Assembly: GCA_009823395.1 (NCBI GenBank) | Contig: CM020505.1 | Span: 23,851,629-23,915,628 of the forward strand | Length of the DNA stretch: 64,000 nt | Source of the DNA: Thamnaconus septentrionalis | Taxonomy: Eukaryota; Chordata; Actinopteri; Tetraodontiformes; Monacanthidae | Reading direction: 5' to 3' | Shown here: positions 12,121 to 22,589 of the stretch, in pieces | Layout of the letters: every line of letters begins with the position of its first letter | How positions within the stretch are numbered: the first letter of the stretch is position 1 | Notes under the pieces: model-generated | The model's input: only the letters and a program-made list of their open reading frames with translations | Databases searched by the model: none | Told to the model about the DNA's origin: nothing | Translations under genes and position numbers: made by a program

Positions 12121-12465
12121 CATGGGCAAACTACGGCCTGGGGGCCATCGGCGGCCCGTTAAGCTTTTTAATCCGGCCCGCCGATCTCCAAGAAGTGATA
12201 TTCATAGTCGGTATTAATAATAAAATAGCTGTATTTCCTCCATGTTTCAGGTGTTTTCAGGGTCATGTCAATAAAGAGCTCAACACCCTGGTGGTCCTAG
12301 ATGGTTCTGGATGGTTCTAGGAGGTTCTAAGAGCTAAACACCCTGGTGGTTCTGGATGGTTCTAAGAGCTCAACACCCTGGTGGGGCTTCAAAGACACTT
12401 GATTTGGTTGCAGCTTTGCTTTGCTTCATTTTCCATTGGCATTACAGCAACATGTTTTCTATTTT
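12121..12465. mobile_element. hAT-like non-autonomous element, copy 1, with internal minisatellite
   Basis: It opens with GGGCAAACTACGGCCTGGGGGCC-type sequence, followed by further GGCCCG blocks; this 'CAAACTACGGCCCG' style is typical of hAT (Charlie/Tip100-like) termini. It is homologous to the copy at 21.58 kb from the start through 'acagcaacatgttttct' (ends 12460). The interior holds three AGAGCTMAACACCCTGGTGG blocks separated by GGTTCTA/GGATGGTTCT units. No right terminus is visible after 12460, so it is probably truncated. No transposase frame is present. Confidence 0.6.
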
Positions 12466-15400
12466 ACTTTGTAACTGCGGCGTCGTGCTAAGCTACCGCT
12501 GTTCCGCCGCCGCTGTTCACGTGCGGCACTTGTGAAAACCTGAGGGGGCTGTGGGGGTTTGGTTGAAGCCGGTTCGTCGTCGGTCCCAGCGGAGCGCTGG
12601 CTGTGTCTTCATGTGCGAGGGGACAAACTGGGAGAAGGAGACCCTGCGTGCTTCACATTCATCGCACGTGCTTCCATGACGGCGTCGTCGCTGACACAAA
12701 CCCTCAGCGGCGCTGTTTAGACGACGCCCAGCTCCCCTTGATGCCCCCCCCCCCCCTCCCTCCCCCGCCCACCCTCACGATGGCGCTCCGCTCTCATTAC
12801 CGTGCCTGCGCCAACGGCTGCTCCTCCCTTTTTGTTTCCAGTCATTTACACCTCCTTGATGTTGCACACGGCGACGCGTGAGGCTGCAGCGCCGCCACGC
12901 AAAGGGAATGTAATGTAGGTCATCAAACGTAGGCGGCGGCTGGGAGAGCGGCGGTGGGGGGGCGCTCCAGAGGGAAGGACTGGTACGGAAAAGAAAAAAA
13001 AAGGGTGTAAAAAAAACAAAAACAAAAGAAAACAACAACAACAACAACAACAACGGAACAAACAAAAGCTTCTTCGACAAACTGTTAAAACGCTAAAGCA
13101 GCGTCTGTTTTGGGCGTCGTCGAGCGGAAACACGACTTTTTCCTCACTCGCCTTCCTCAATGTTCACCCCTATCACTCCCCACCCCTCCCCCACCCCCCA
13201 CCCAGTCAATACTTTATGCATGGTGCCTCCCGTTCAGCCTCTGCTGCTCCGCTGGCCCGCCCATTACCGCTCCGACATGAGATTGCACTCAAGACAATGT
13301 TGGAATTTTTGATAACACGGATTGTGAAACTGAAACACCGCTGTGAATTAATAAACAACATCGTCTGGGGCTTTTAGGGCAGAATCCTCGCCTCTCCTTC
13401 TTCTTCTTCTTGGTCTTTTCTTTACACCTCACTGCCGCTCGCTGTATTATTAGTAATATTACTTTGCAACCTCGGGCCTGTTGTCCGGCGCCGTCTGAGT
13501 GGCGTATCGGAGAAAGCTCTCTCAGCTCGCCAGTGACGGCTGTTTCCCCAGACGTGGTCTGGCAGTGAGCTGTGATTTGAGCAGCTGCTGAATCTCCCAT
13601 GCAGATGACGCGAACAGGCCGGTGCACTGAGAGTGCGGCCGCCCTCGTGCTTCACAGTAACCACTCTGTGCCCAGGTAGCTGCCTGCTTTGTGCAAGTCT
13701 GGCCGGGACTCTGAGAAGTCAATGCAGTCTGTTGCAACTAATCTGTGGTTACTAACGGTTGACAAAACAACCAAGGAAGAGTGTCGGGTGTCTTCCAGCC
13801 GTCAACTTTGCTGAAGAAGAAAATGTTGACGTTTTTCGGGCGGTCTTGCAAAGCGCCCGTCGCTCCACCGCAAACTTGCACTACCCAGATGCAGTAACTC
13901 AGAGAGCGCTCCATTTCCACCACATTAATGAGACGAAGCAAACAATTCCTTGAGTTCAGGTCCACCATTATTTTCTTGCCTGACAATAAATTATAAAAAG
14001 AAAAACAATGACATAAAATAAACACGTATTTCCAAACTGAACGGGCCGTGATTGATTCCTGATGAAATCCTTTCCATGACTCTCTGACGGGACTTCACAG
14101 GAACGTGTCGTGGTCCAGCCATCGACTCACTACCGTGCCAGTGGAGGCTCAGCTCACATCCTCTCATTTAGTTTAGTGGGAACAAAACAAAGCTGAAAAG
14201 CACATGTCCCCATTGCTCATCCAAGTGTGCAGAAGATCCAGCAGTCAGTCAGCTTGGATGGAAAGATGCATCCTGGTGGCTCTCTGGGGAATTGCATGCA
14301 AGTAACCCTACAGTACATGATATTTTGGTGCAACTCTTACAGCGTTGACTCACATTGGACTGCCAAGTCATACGGACACTTGGATGATGTATAGCATGAG
14401 CGCACGCTGGCTATGTTTACTGTCTGTTGCTTGTATCTGGGTCTCACCGGGTCAAATTATTTGCCTCCAGAAAAAATGCTGATGTCATGGGGCTTACGTA
14501 CCACTGTGCTGAAGGAGGGTGGGCATTTTGTAATCCACGTGCCCACTCTTGGGTGTCACAGTGAGGCCAAGCGCTTTGGTGGAATAACAAAACGACAGGA
14601 CAAACACTCTTCTTCTCCTTCCTGTCTGTGCATCGTGTGAACGGTAATAAGCTATCCCTGCCATGAAATATGTCCTTGTTGTTTTGTGATGTCTAAATAT
14701 GACTGAATGTTTATTATTTATTGGGGACTACGGAGGGGATTCAGCAGTAAGCCAGCTCCGCTATGTTTAGAGTTCTCTGTGTTGTGAGCACGTCCATGAA
14801 TGTACACTGTCCCGTCTGAATAAACTATAAACTGATAAAACTGAATTTGCTGGACTGCGGGCGAATTGAAATGACAAGATTGACAAGAAGGACAACATTG
14901 GCCAAAATATCCACTGGACTCGATCAGACAGTCGACTACATCATACAGACAGAGACTTGGAGAATTCTTGTGGCTCTCGTCAACGTTGTATGCTAATGAG
15001 ACGAGTTTTGATAGCAACAGAAACAAATACAACCATGAAGAACTGTGTTCTGTTTGTATTTGCCGTTGCTTTCCCTTTATGTGAATTAGAGAACGTCACC
15101 AGAGCCTTCATCACCGCGGGGGCCCAACTACCTCTTTAAAGTTGCAGCATCAACATGGAAATTCGAGCCCAAACGTGAGGTTGATTGAAGGAAAAGTACC
15201 TGCATAAATAGGAGGGGCAAACTCTGCCCGGGCTGTAATTCACTATCAAAGACCCCGTTTTCTCCCTCGTCCTGCGAGGATAATTATCCCCGCCGTATCC
15301 GTTACTCGGTCTGATTCGCGTCAGCTGCTTTGAAAGGCAGCCAAAGCGTTTGGACGGCAGAGACAGAAATTCATAGCGCAACGCTTGTCTTCTCATTTGC

Positions 15401-15837
15401 CTCGGCTGGGCCCTGCTCTCGACAGCCGCGAAAAAAAGAGAAGAAAAAAAATAAGTAAACGCCGGTAAGCCCAGATACTTTGAACCGTGCGATTAGGATC
15501 AGCACCAGTCAGACAGACGCTACGTTAAGAAGAAGCCAATTTTTACATTGGGGGGCCTTTCAAAGAACGCGCGGCATCCGTAATTGAATATAGAGTGCGG
15601 CGATAAAGTGATCAAAGCGCGGCGCTCGCAAAAGTTAATGAAAATAAATAACGCTAAAAAGTGGATTTCTCTGTAGTGACAGGAGGGTTTAGTAGGAGGG
15701 CGTCTCATCCCCGCTGCGGAGACCTGTCTTTTAATAAGAGGCATAATGAGGAGTTTCCTCCCTGTATGTATATAAAAAAATAAATTCACAAGCCGTGTGA
15801 ACGGGACAGAATTTGATTAGGACAGCCGGCGCTATTT

Positions 15838-15839
<2 letters not shown>
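12466..15839. other. Mostly unique DNA, no gene seen
   Basis: It contains C-rich runs at 12743-12772 and 13171-13203, an (AAC)n array at 13030-13054 and a short CTT run near 13397-13412. The segment 15240-15420 includes a perfect palindrome GGATAATTATCC (15278-15289). Several AT-rich stretches (13960-14030, 15560-15660) look like unique regulatory-type DNA. No exon is recognised. Confidence 0.35.
13030..13054. repeat. (AAC)n microsatellite
   Basis: About eight AAC units within an A/C-rich stretch. Confidence 0.9.

Positions 15840-15885
<46 letters not shown>
15840..15885. repeat. (TG)23 microsatellite
   Basis: A perfect 46-bp TG array, followed by GCGCGCAC. Confidence 0.97.
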
Positions 15886-15891
<6 letters not shown>

Positions 15892-16094
15892 CAGTGCATA
15901 TGGATGTGAGTGTGTGTGGAATAGATCCATCCAGTCCTGATGTGGCTGCTAGCAGGCGACAGCTCTGCCAAGCGTTGTCATTTTCTGGCAGCCAGATTAC
16001 TCTTGGGGTGGCATTTTCACAGTTGTCAAGTGAGGATTTAATGGCCAATTATCCTCAGATAAATATATCTCAGCCGGGGAAGAAGGAGCCATCG

Positions 16095-16136
16095 CCGGAG
16101 CGGGAGCCGGAGCGGGAGCCGGAGCGGGAGCGGGGA
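16095..16136. repeat. 12-bp minisatellite (GAGCGGGAGCCG)
   Basis: About three copies of the GGAGCGGGAGCC unit. A spurious Pro-Glu-Arg-Glu frame crosses it. Confidence 0.85.
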
Positions 16137-16455
16137 GCCCATTGCTTCTAATTGCGAGCTAAAGAAAGAAGGGAAAGCACGTCTGGTCAGAGCCTCGGCA
16201 GTCTGTCCGACTTCCTCCCTGCGCTGATGCTTCATCATCGCCTCAGAAAAAGCCACTTTTGGATCCCCTAAAATAAAACGCGCTGCGCTGTAAATCTCCA
16301 GTTACGCTCTCAGCACCAAAAAGTGCACGCTGTCGTTAAACAGGGTGTTGCCATCCCCACTTTTCCCCAGAGCCCAGCTGCTGATAGATTCTCTTCCTGC
16401 TGTCGCCCAGTGAGGAGGAGCCTTGCAGCCAAGAGCACGACTTGAACGCCGGGAC
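16137..16455. other. Unique DNA, nothing recognised
   Basis: There is no repeat, RNA or coding signal beyond short accidental frames. Confidence 0.4.
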
Positions 16456-16458
16456 GAC

Positions 16459-16490
<32 letters not shown>

Positions 16491-16492
16491 GA
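16456..16492. repeat. (GAT)n microsatellite
   Basis: About twelve GAT/GAC units, nearly perfect. Confidence 0.95.
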
Positions 16493-16608
16493 TTATTGCA
16501 TTGAAATACTGTCACACACACTGAAAACACACATTTTCCTTGACAGACTCTGGAATACAGTTTTGGTTCATTAGATGAAAATCTTGTGAATGTAGAATTG
16601 TTAAAAAC

Positions 16609-16611
<3 letters not shown>

Positions 16612-16680
<69 letters not shown>

Positions 16681-16697
16681 GTATATATATATATATG
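16612..16697. repeat. (TA)n microsatellite
   Basis: About 86 bp of TA dinucleotides with two single-G interruptions near its 3' end. Long TA arrays are self-complementary and extrude cruciforms readily. A perfect hairpin begins at its right edge. Confidence 0.97.
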
Positions 16698-16734
16698 GTA
16701 CCTAATGAAAGTTAGCACTTTCATTAGGTACCAT
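16695..16734. repeat. Perfect 18-bp inverted repeat at edge of the TA array
   Basis: The arms at 16695-16712 and 16717-16734 are exact reverse complements around a TAGC tetraloop and contain GGTACC sites. With the adjoining TA tract this makes an approximately 120-bp palindrome-prone segment. It may be the end of a small foldback element or a replication-generated palindrome. Confidence 0.9.
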
Positions 16735-16801
16735 GACAGTGCTAACGGCCCTGACATGAACTCCTATGATGTGATAGCATCAGTACAGTAAATGTGAAGC
16801 G

Positions 16802-16844
16802 AGTGTGTGTGTGTGTGGTGTGAGAGGGGGGGCGGGGGGGGGGG
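16802..16844. repeat. (GT)n plus G-rich tract
   Basis: A short GT array (16803-16818) is followed by G-runs up to nine long (16827-16844), which could form a quadruplex on the plus strand. Confidence 0.85.
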
Positions 16845-17167
16845 CTCTGCTCCTGCTTGTCCGTCGTGATCATGTGTCCCTCTTGCGCCTGCACTGCGCT
16901 CTGTATCCGACTTCCACTGTGAGATCATCACAGTGACTCCATCAGGTCTGACTCGCACTTCAACAGAGAAAAAGTTTTCTTCCAGCAGCAGCAGCAGCAC
17001 ACTGTGAGGAAGAGTTGGCGGCGTGCAGGTGTCACTGTGGATGGCGGCTAACAGGCTGAGCGAGCGGCGCCGCACTGGAGTCGCAGCTTAATGACAACCA
17101 CAGTCTCAGTGGCTGAGCCGGCGCATGGGGAGGATTTAATGCTCCGCCTTTGGCACCAGGAAGGAGC

Positions 17168-17182
17168 TGATGATGGTGGTGG

Positions 17183-17215
<33 letters not shown>

Positions 17216-17216
17216 C
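17168..17216. repeat. (GAT)n/(GGT)n microsatellite
   Basis: GATGGTGGTGGT is followed by about eleven GAT units. A CCA run (17236-17258) lies just downstream. Confidence 0.95.
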
Positions 17217-17823
17217 TGGCATGGATGTTGCCCTCCACCCACCACCACCACCACCACCTCTGACACTGGTGAGGATTAACGCCCCTGCGATGCTGCATTC
17301 AGGTGCAAGTGCCGTCCTAATGAATGACTCTAGTTCTCAAGAAAACCTCAGTGTGTGTGTTTTGATATTTGTACGACTTTCTCTTAATAACTTGTATGTC
17401 CGTGTCTCATGCAGCCACAGCTATCTGGCTCTGACAGTGGAACACAGTGCAGGCATGCAGTCGCACACGACACTACGGCTCTTTCGATACATTTCAATCA
17501 CTCTGTGGACTGTTTGCCAAACCTTTTCCACGGCTATTTTTGTGCTAACAAGCTAAGCCCCCTGATGCAGCCGAGCCGTGACGGCTCTTGGCCACACTTG
17601 TCACGGCCCACACGTGTCAAACTAGTTGGAGGACATATTTCTAGTGTGCGCAGCTCATTATTCTGTGTGGTTTTACACGGGACACTTAAAGCCTGGCCGT
17701 ACTCTCACTCTCCACGACCACGCCGCTGATTAGCGCACGTTTGATTGAAAGCTACTTTGCATGAGCCGTCGCACCGCTGCTAATGGTCATTCATTTAAAA
17801 AGCAAATAAGGCTAAGCTATAGA

Positions 17824-17868
17824 GGATGGATGGCTGGCTGGATGGATGGATGGATGGATGGATGGATA
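17824..17868. repeat. (GGAT)n microsatellite
   Basis: GGAT units with two GGCT variants. The same motif forms the 777-bp array at 19.7 kb. Confidence 0.95.
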
Positions 17869-18143
17869 ATTCTAAGCGCACATGATGTACTGCATCTTAG
17901 CATTCACCAAAGGGCTGTTGGTGTTGAAGCCCTTCCACCAGCAGAGCTACATGGCAGCTAGCCTGGCACAGCTCATACGAGAACTCTCCCCCAGTCAGGG
18001 TGAAGTCACCAGCGGATGACATATTGAAATGAAAGAAACCCCCCCACCCTGCCCCTCCCGACACCCCCGCAACTCCCGCTAGTCGCTGTTGTTGCTAACG
18101 CAGTGCTGCAGCTTAGCTCAGCCAGCGCCTCCTCAGCTCCACC

Positions 18144-18168
18144 TCTCCTCCTCCTCCTCCTCCTCCTC
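18144..18168. repeat. (CTC)n microsatellite
   Basis: About eight CTC units. Confidence 0.9.
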
Positions 18169-18447
18169 TTTATATTTATATTATCTCCAGTGACACTGTA
18201 ATGATGGGTGTGATTATGCATGCGGACGGGCTGTGTTGACACGGTGTTGACAGCCTGCCGCGGTCACACCGCTCCCACTGTCTCAGGTGGGGAGCTCCGC
18301 CGGTGCCGCAGCCTTCATTTAGTTTCGATTACAGTGATGCGCGCCTTATGGGTGTCACTTCCCGTCCGCTTCACAATTTAGGGAGCGCGGACGGCCAAGT
18401 AATTGTGCTACCTGGTGTTTCCCGGGTTCCTGCTGGCAAATCAAGCA

Positions 18448-18481
18448 GCGGCGGCGGCGGCGGGCGGCGGCGGCGGCGGCG
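18448..18481. repeat. (GGC)n microsatellite
   Basis: About eleven GGC units with one extra G in the middle. CGG-type repeats are CpG-rich and can form hairpins or quadruplexes. Confidence 0.9.
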
Positions 18482-19050
18482 TGTCGCCCGGCTGCTCTTC
18501 CACACCTCGTTTATTTGTCTCCAGTTGTCACCGCGTGCAAATGATCCGTTGCTTCTCTCTTCCTCCGCCCACTGCGGCTGAGTGACGCCTGTTATGTCCA
18601 ATTACATAATGTGCAGCTGTGATTAGCATGCGTGACCGCGACCTGCGCGTCTTCACTGCCTCCCCTTTCATTCCCCCTTGCTCTGTCTCATCCCTCTTCA
18701 GTGGCCTGAGTCATCCTTGAGTAAAGAAGAGGCTTCATCCATAAAAAATAAAAATCCATGTTCATCACACGCGCGTACTCATGTGCACGTGTACGACACA
18801 TTGAAGGCGCCTTAGAAGCAACGCAGGCGAGCACAAAGACGTCAAAGTTGCAAACAATAGCGTTGGGTGACACATGCCAACGTGACGCGTATTCCCAGAG
18901 AGAGAGCATCTGCAGGGAGCAGCAGGATCACAGCTTCCTCACCAGTCAACACACTGGATTCTCATCTTACCAGCTCCCAAAAGCCTCTGGGTATTACATA
19001 TTGCAAATAGCCTACAGCGGTGTAGTTATGTGGAGCAGAAGAGAAGAGCC

Positions 19051-19053
<3 letters not shown>

Positions 19054-19081
<28 letters not shown>
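19054..19081. repeat. (GT)n microsatellite
   Basis: A 28-bp GT array followed by a G-rich stretch. Confidence 0.95.
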
Positions 19082-19694
19082 TGGCGGGGGAAGGGGTGGT
19101 GGTTGAAACAGATCAGCAGCGTTTACTGCGACACCGCTGTTGTTTCTTCCAGTGTGTGGATGTTAGTGACACGCCTCTCGACGGGGGCCGGACCGGAGAG
19201 ACAGAGCGCCACCACTCCAGCTGGAAGCCACACTGCGAGATGCTCACGACGCCAAGGAGCTGCGCTGACTCAAGGCCGACGCTGCCGTGGAACGGCAACC
19301 AAGACAAAAAGCAGTGGAGCGGCAAAGTTGCTCTGTCTGTGTTGTGTGTGGAGTCGCGGTGGCATTGCCCCCCCCTGGCCCCCCTCTCACAGGGGGTGAT
19401 GATGTCACAGCCAGCAGGGTCACTGTCCCAGGGAGTCGCAGTGCAGTGAAGGTCAAAGGAACACATGCAAAACTCACCTTGCAAATGTTTCCTAACAACT
19501 AAATGTCGGCCTGTCTGCAAGGTTGGGGCGGGGCTGTGACATCATCGTTTTCCAATAAAGATTGTTTTCTGCGTTTACACCGAGCCGGACAGGCTGGCTG
19601 TTTTCAAACGTCTGCACCCTGGAGAGCGTTTTTGCACAATGTGTGGTTTCAGATTGACAAAGTTCCCTTGGATCTTGAACCATCAGGACCCCTA
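19082..19694. other. Unique DNA, no gene seen
   Basis: Frames of 60-139 codons on both strands overlap here, but none has a recognisable domain. GGACCCCTAGGAT at 19686-19698 is the first copy of a spacer that recurs twice inside the adjoining array. Confidence 0.35.
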
Positions 19695-20471
19695 GGATGG
19701 ATGGATGGATGGATGGGTGGATGGGTGGATGGATGGATGGGTGGATGGATGGATGGTTGGATGGATGGGACCCCTAGGATGGGTGGATGGATGGATGGGA
19801 CCCCTAGGATGGATGGATGGATGGATGGGTGGATGGTTGGATGGATGGATGGGTGGGTGGATGGGTGGATGGATGGTTGGATGGATGGGTGGGTGGATGG
19901 ATGGATGGGTGGATGGGTGGATGGATGGTTGGATGGATGGGTGGGTGGATGGGTGGATGGATGGATGGATGGATGGGTGGTTGGTTGGATGGATGGATGG
20001 ATGGGTGGATGGGTGGGTGGATGGATGGATGGATGGGTGGATGGATGGGTGGGTGGATGGATGGATGGGTGGATGGATGGATGGATGGATGGGTGGATGG
20101 ATGGATGGATGGATGGATGGGTGGGTGGATGGATGGATGGGTGGGTGGATGGTGGATGGATGGGTGGATGGGTGGATGGATGGATGGATGGATGGATGGG
20201 TGGATGGATGGATGGATGGGTGGGTGGATGGATGGGTGGGTGGATGGATGGATGGGTGGATGGATGGATGGGTGGATGGATGGATGGATGGATGGATGGG
20301 TGGATGGATGGGTGGGTGGATGGTTGGGTGGGTGGATGGATGGGTGGGTGGATGGATGGATGGGTGGATGGATGGATGGATGGATGGATGGATGGATGGA
20401 TGGATGGATGGATGGATGGATGGGTGGATGGATGGATGGATGGATGGTTGGATGGTTGGATGGATGGATGA
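19695..20471. repeat. (GGAT/GGGT)n array, about 777 bp
   Basis: A long tetranucleotide array of GGAT units mixed with GGGT, GGTT and a few other variants. The spacer GGGACCCCTAGGAT interrupts it at 19767-19780 and 19797-19810. The variant pattern is irregular early and purer near 20370-20450. The GGAT and GGGT units make no stop codon in any frame, so very long Trp-Met-Asp-Gly or His-Pro-Ser-Ile frames cross it on both strands; none is a gene. Confidence 0.98.
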
Positions 20472-20842
20472 TAGAAGCACCACCTTCCTCTTTGTCTCCT
20501 CTCCCAGTCGCTCTGGGTCGCAGTCAAAGTGGACGCCAGTGCGGCGTGAAGCAAAGGAGCTTCAGCGTCAGGTGGGAGCTCCATGAGAAAAGTGTTGGGA
20601 GTGAAAGCAAGCTCCTGACACCTCATTCCCTTTCATTCCCGGTTCTGAAGCTACACCCCCCCACCCCCACCCCCCCCTCCTGTCTCTGGCGCTGCTCTTC
20701 ACCTCGGGATCAACTGCAGCAACGTGCAGGATCAGGCAAACTTCCATGTGTTGTGCCTTGGTTGTGTGTCTCCTTTGTTTGAACTGTTTCTTCCCCAAAT
20801 CTTTTCCATTTATTTTTTTCAAGCTAGCAGTCGGGGAGTCGG
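20472..20842. other. Unique DNA, no gene seen
   Basis: It contains a C-rich run at 20657-20680 and otherwise unremarkable sequence. Confidence 0.4.
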
Positions 20843-20902
20843 GTGTGTGTGTGTGTGTGTGTGTGTGTGGGGGGGGGGGGGTGTAAGAGAGAGAGAGAGA
20901 GG
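20843..20902. repeat. (GT)n-(G)n-(GA)n compound repeat
   Basis: A GT array (20843-20869) runs into a G homopolymer (to 20881), and a GA array follows at 20886-20902. Confidence 0.93.
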
Positions 20903-21575
20903 CTGTGTTATTCTGAAGGTCGTCCTGTGTGAGCGTGTTGTGATTGCCGTCTCCGCTTATCGCTTATTCTTCTCTTCCCTCCCGAAAAAACGTAAATCTC
21001 ATGTTTTAAAGATTCCTTTTAATGGGAATCAAAGTCTAAATATTTCAATAGCGCTATTTTATTATTCAGCAGACTCACAGGCGTTGGCGGCCCGTCTGAC
21101 TGCCGAGGAAAAAAAAAAAAATCCACGTGCTTCAACTCACTTCTTAGCAGGCGCAGGTACACGGCTCCAGCCGGCAATATTACAAGGATTAGTGTGGCAT
21201 ATGAAATATTTAGTGGATTCCCTCTCCATCCCCCTCCCCCTCACCTCCCCCCCCCCACCCTCCAAAACCTAATAAATCAAATGACTGCCAAATGTCATTA
21301 GAGTGATGCTCTTTGACTGGGGAAGAGAAAAGTCCCTTTTCATATTCAAATTGGGACGGTCGGGAGGAAATGAGAGAGTGGAAAGGTCACATGACTTAGT
21401 GGACCAGTCTCCCAAGTCTGTGTCACCCCCACACATACCCCACCCCCCCAATGGGTGGAGACATGGGTTGGGGTGGGGGCGGAGCACAGGTGGATGGGCA
21501 GCGGACAGGGGCAGCGAGGGCCTTGTCAGCCTGGTGGCGGCGCTGTTCTGCTGTTGGCACGGCCGGCCAGGCAGC
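20903..21575. other. Unique DNA, no gene seen
   Basis: The segment 20990-21065 is AT-rich unique DNA. A C-rich stretch lies at 21225-21262. No coding or RNA gene is recognised. Confidence 0.35.
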
Positions 21576-22244
21576 GGCAAACTATGGCCCGGGGGCCATA
21601 AGTGGCCTGTTGAGCTCTTTAACCCGGCCTGCTGAACTTGGGGAAATGATATTAATAGTCAGTCAGTCATCAAACAGCTGCATCGCCTCCATGTTGTCAG
21701 TGTTTTCAGAGTCATTTCAAGAAAGAGCTCAACACCCTGGTGGTCCAGGGGTGGTTCTAGATGGTTTTAGATGGTTCTGGGTGGTTCTAGAAGGTTCTAA
21801 GAGCTAAACACCCTGGTGGTTCTGGATGGTTCTAGATGATTCTAGATGGTTCTGGGTGGTTCTAGAAGGTTCAAGGAGGTTCTGGGTGGTTCTAAGAGCT
21901 AAACACCCTGGTGGTCCAGGGGTGGTTCTAGATGGTTCAAGGAGGTTCTGGGTGGTTCTAAGAGCTAAACACCCTGGTGGTTCTGGATGGTTCTAGATGG
22001 TTCTGGGTGGTTCTAAGAGCTCAACACCCTGGTGGGGCTTCACAGACACTGAATTGGTTGCTACTTTGCTTTGCTTCATTTTCCATTGACATTACAGCAA
22101 CATGTTTTCTCCATGATATCCCAGGATAGATTGTTTCCTCCTATCAGGTGGCTCACCAGAACACTCCCTCCATCTGCTGCTGCTCCGCTACCCCCCTCTG
22201 GCACAATTTAGGAGCCGTTGTGGCCCACTAGTCAAAAAGTTGGA
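21576..22244. mobile_element. hAT-like non-autonomous element, copy 2, with expanded internal minisatellite
   Basis: The left end GGCAAACTATGGCCCGGGGGCCAT matches copy 1 at 12.1 kb. The right end (GTGGCCCACTAGTCAAAAAGTTGGA, 22219-22243), read in reverse, gives CCAACTTTTTGACTAGTGGGCCAC, a typical hAT terminus. Both flanks of the internal array match copy 1, including 'acagcaacatgttttct' ending at 22110. No transposase coding remains, so this is a non-autonomous derivative. Copy 1 is about half as long because its array is shorter and its right end is missing. Confidence 0.65.
21722..22040. repeat. Minisatellite inside hAT-like copy 2
   Basis: Nested repeat: units of about 10 bp (GGTTCTAGAT / GGTTCTGGGT / AAGGAGGTTC) are grouped between five copies of AGAGCTMAACACCCTGGTGG (near 21725, 21801, 21898, 21961 and 22017). 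Copy 1 at 12.28-12.39 kb has three such blocks, so the array has expanded or contracted since the copies diverged. Confidence 0.85.
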
Positions 22245-22370
22245 CGGGCCAGGGGTGGTTCTAGATGTTTCTGGTTGTTTCTAGGTCATTCATGGTGGTT
22301 CTGAGTGGTTCTAGGTGGTTCTAGATGTTTCTGGTTGGTTCTGGGTGGTGGTTCTAGGCCATCTAGGCAT
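22245..22370. repeat. Further GGTTCTA-type repeats and a second hAT-like end
   Basis: Units such as GGTTCTAGATGTTTCTGGTTG continue to about 22355. They are followed by GCATGGGCAAACTACAAAACT (22367-22387), which repeats the opening of copy 1 (CATGGGCAAACTACGG). This suggests a partial or nested copy. Confidence 0.5.
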
Positions 22371-22589
22371 GGGCAAACTACAAAACTGCACACTGTATTC
22401 CCCCAAACGCCCCTTGCCCACCTGCACCCCCCCCTGGGCTGCTCAGGCTGAGGGTGTGAGGTTTGAATGGCAGCCTCCTTCCCTCCCTCCCAAAGTCTTC
22501 ATCCTTCCTCATCATTCCTTCCTCCCCCAGTTCTTCCCTCCCGTCCCGTGTTTGCAGCCATTCATACCTTAAAAAAAAAAAAAAGAAGA

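Larger units (their letters stand above)
16735..19053. other. Microsatellite-rich unique DNA, no gene seen
   Basis: Unique sequence lies between the simple repeats listed separately. An acidic/His/Ser frame at 17.05-17.3 kb is a translation of GAT/CCA repeats. The 18580-18640 segment (CCAATTACATAATGTGCAG, GTGATTAGCATGCGTGACC) resembles non-coding regulatory DNA. No exon is recognised. Confidence 0.35.

Noticed and set aside
19503..20782. Several 260-325-codon frames on both strands
   Set aside because: They translate the GGAT/GGGT array (Trp-Met-Asp-Gly or His-Pro-Ser-Ile) in every phase; not genes.
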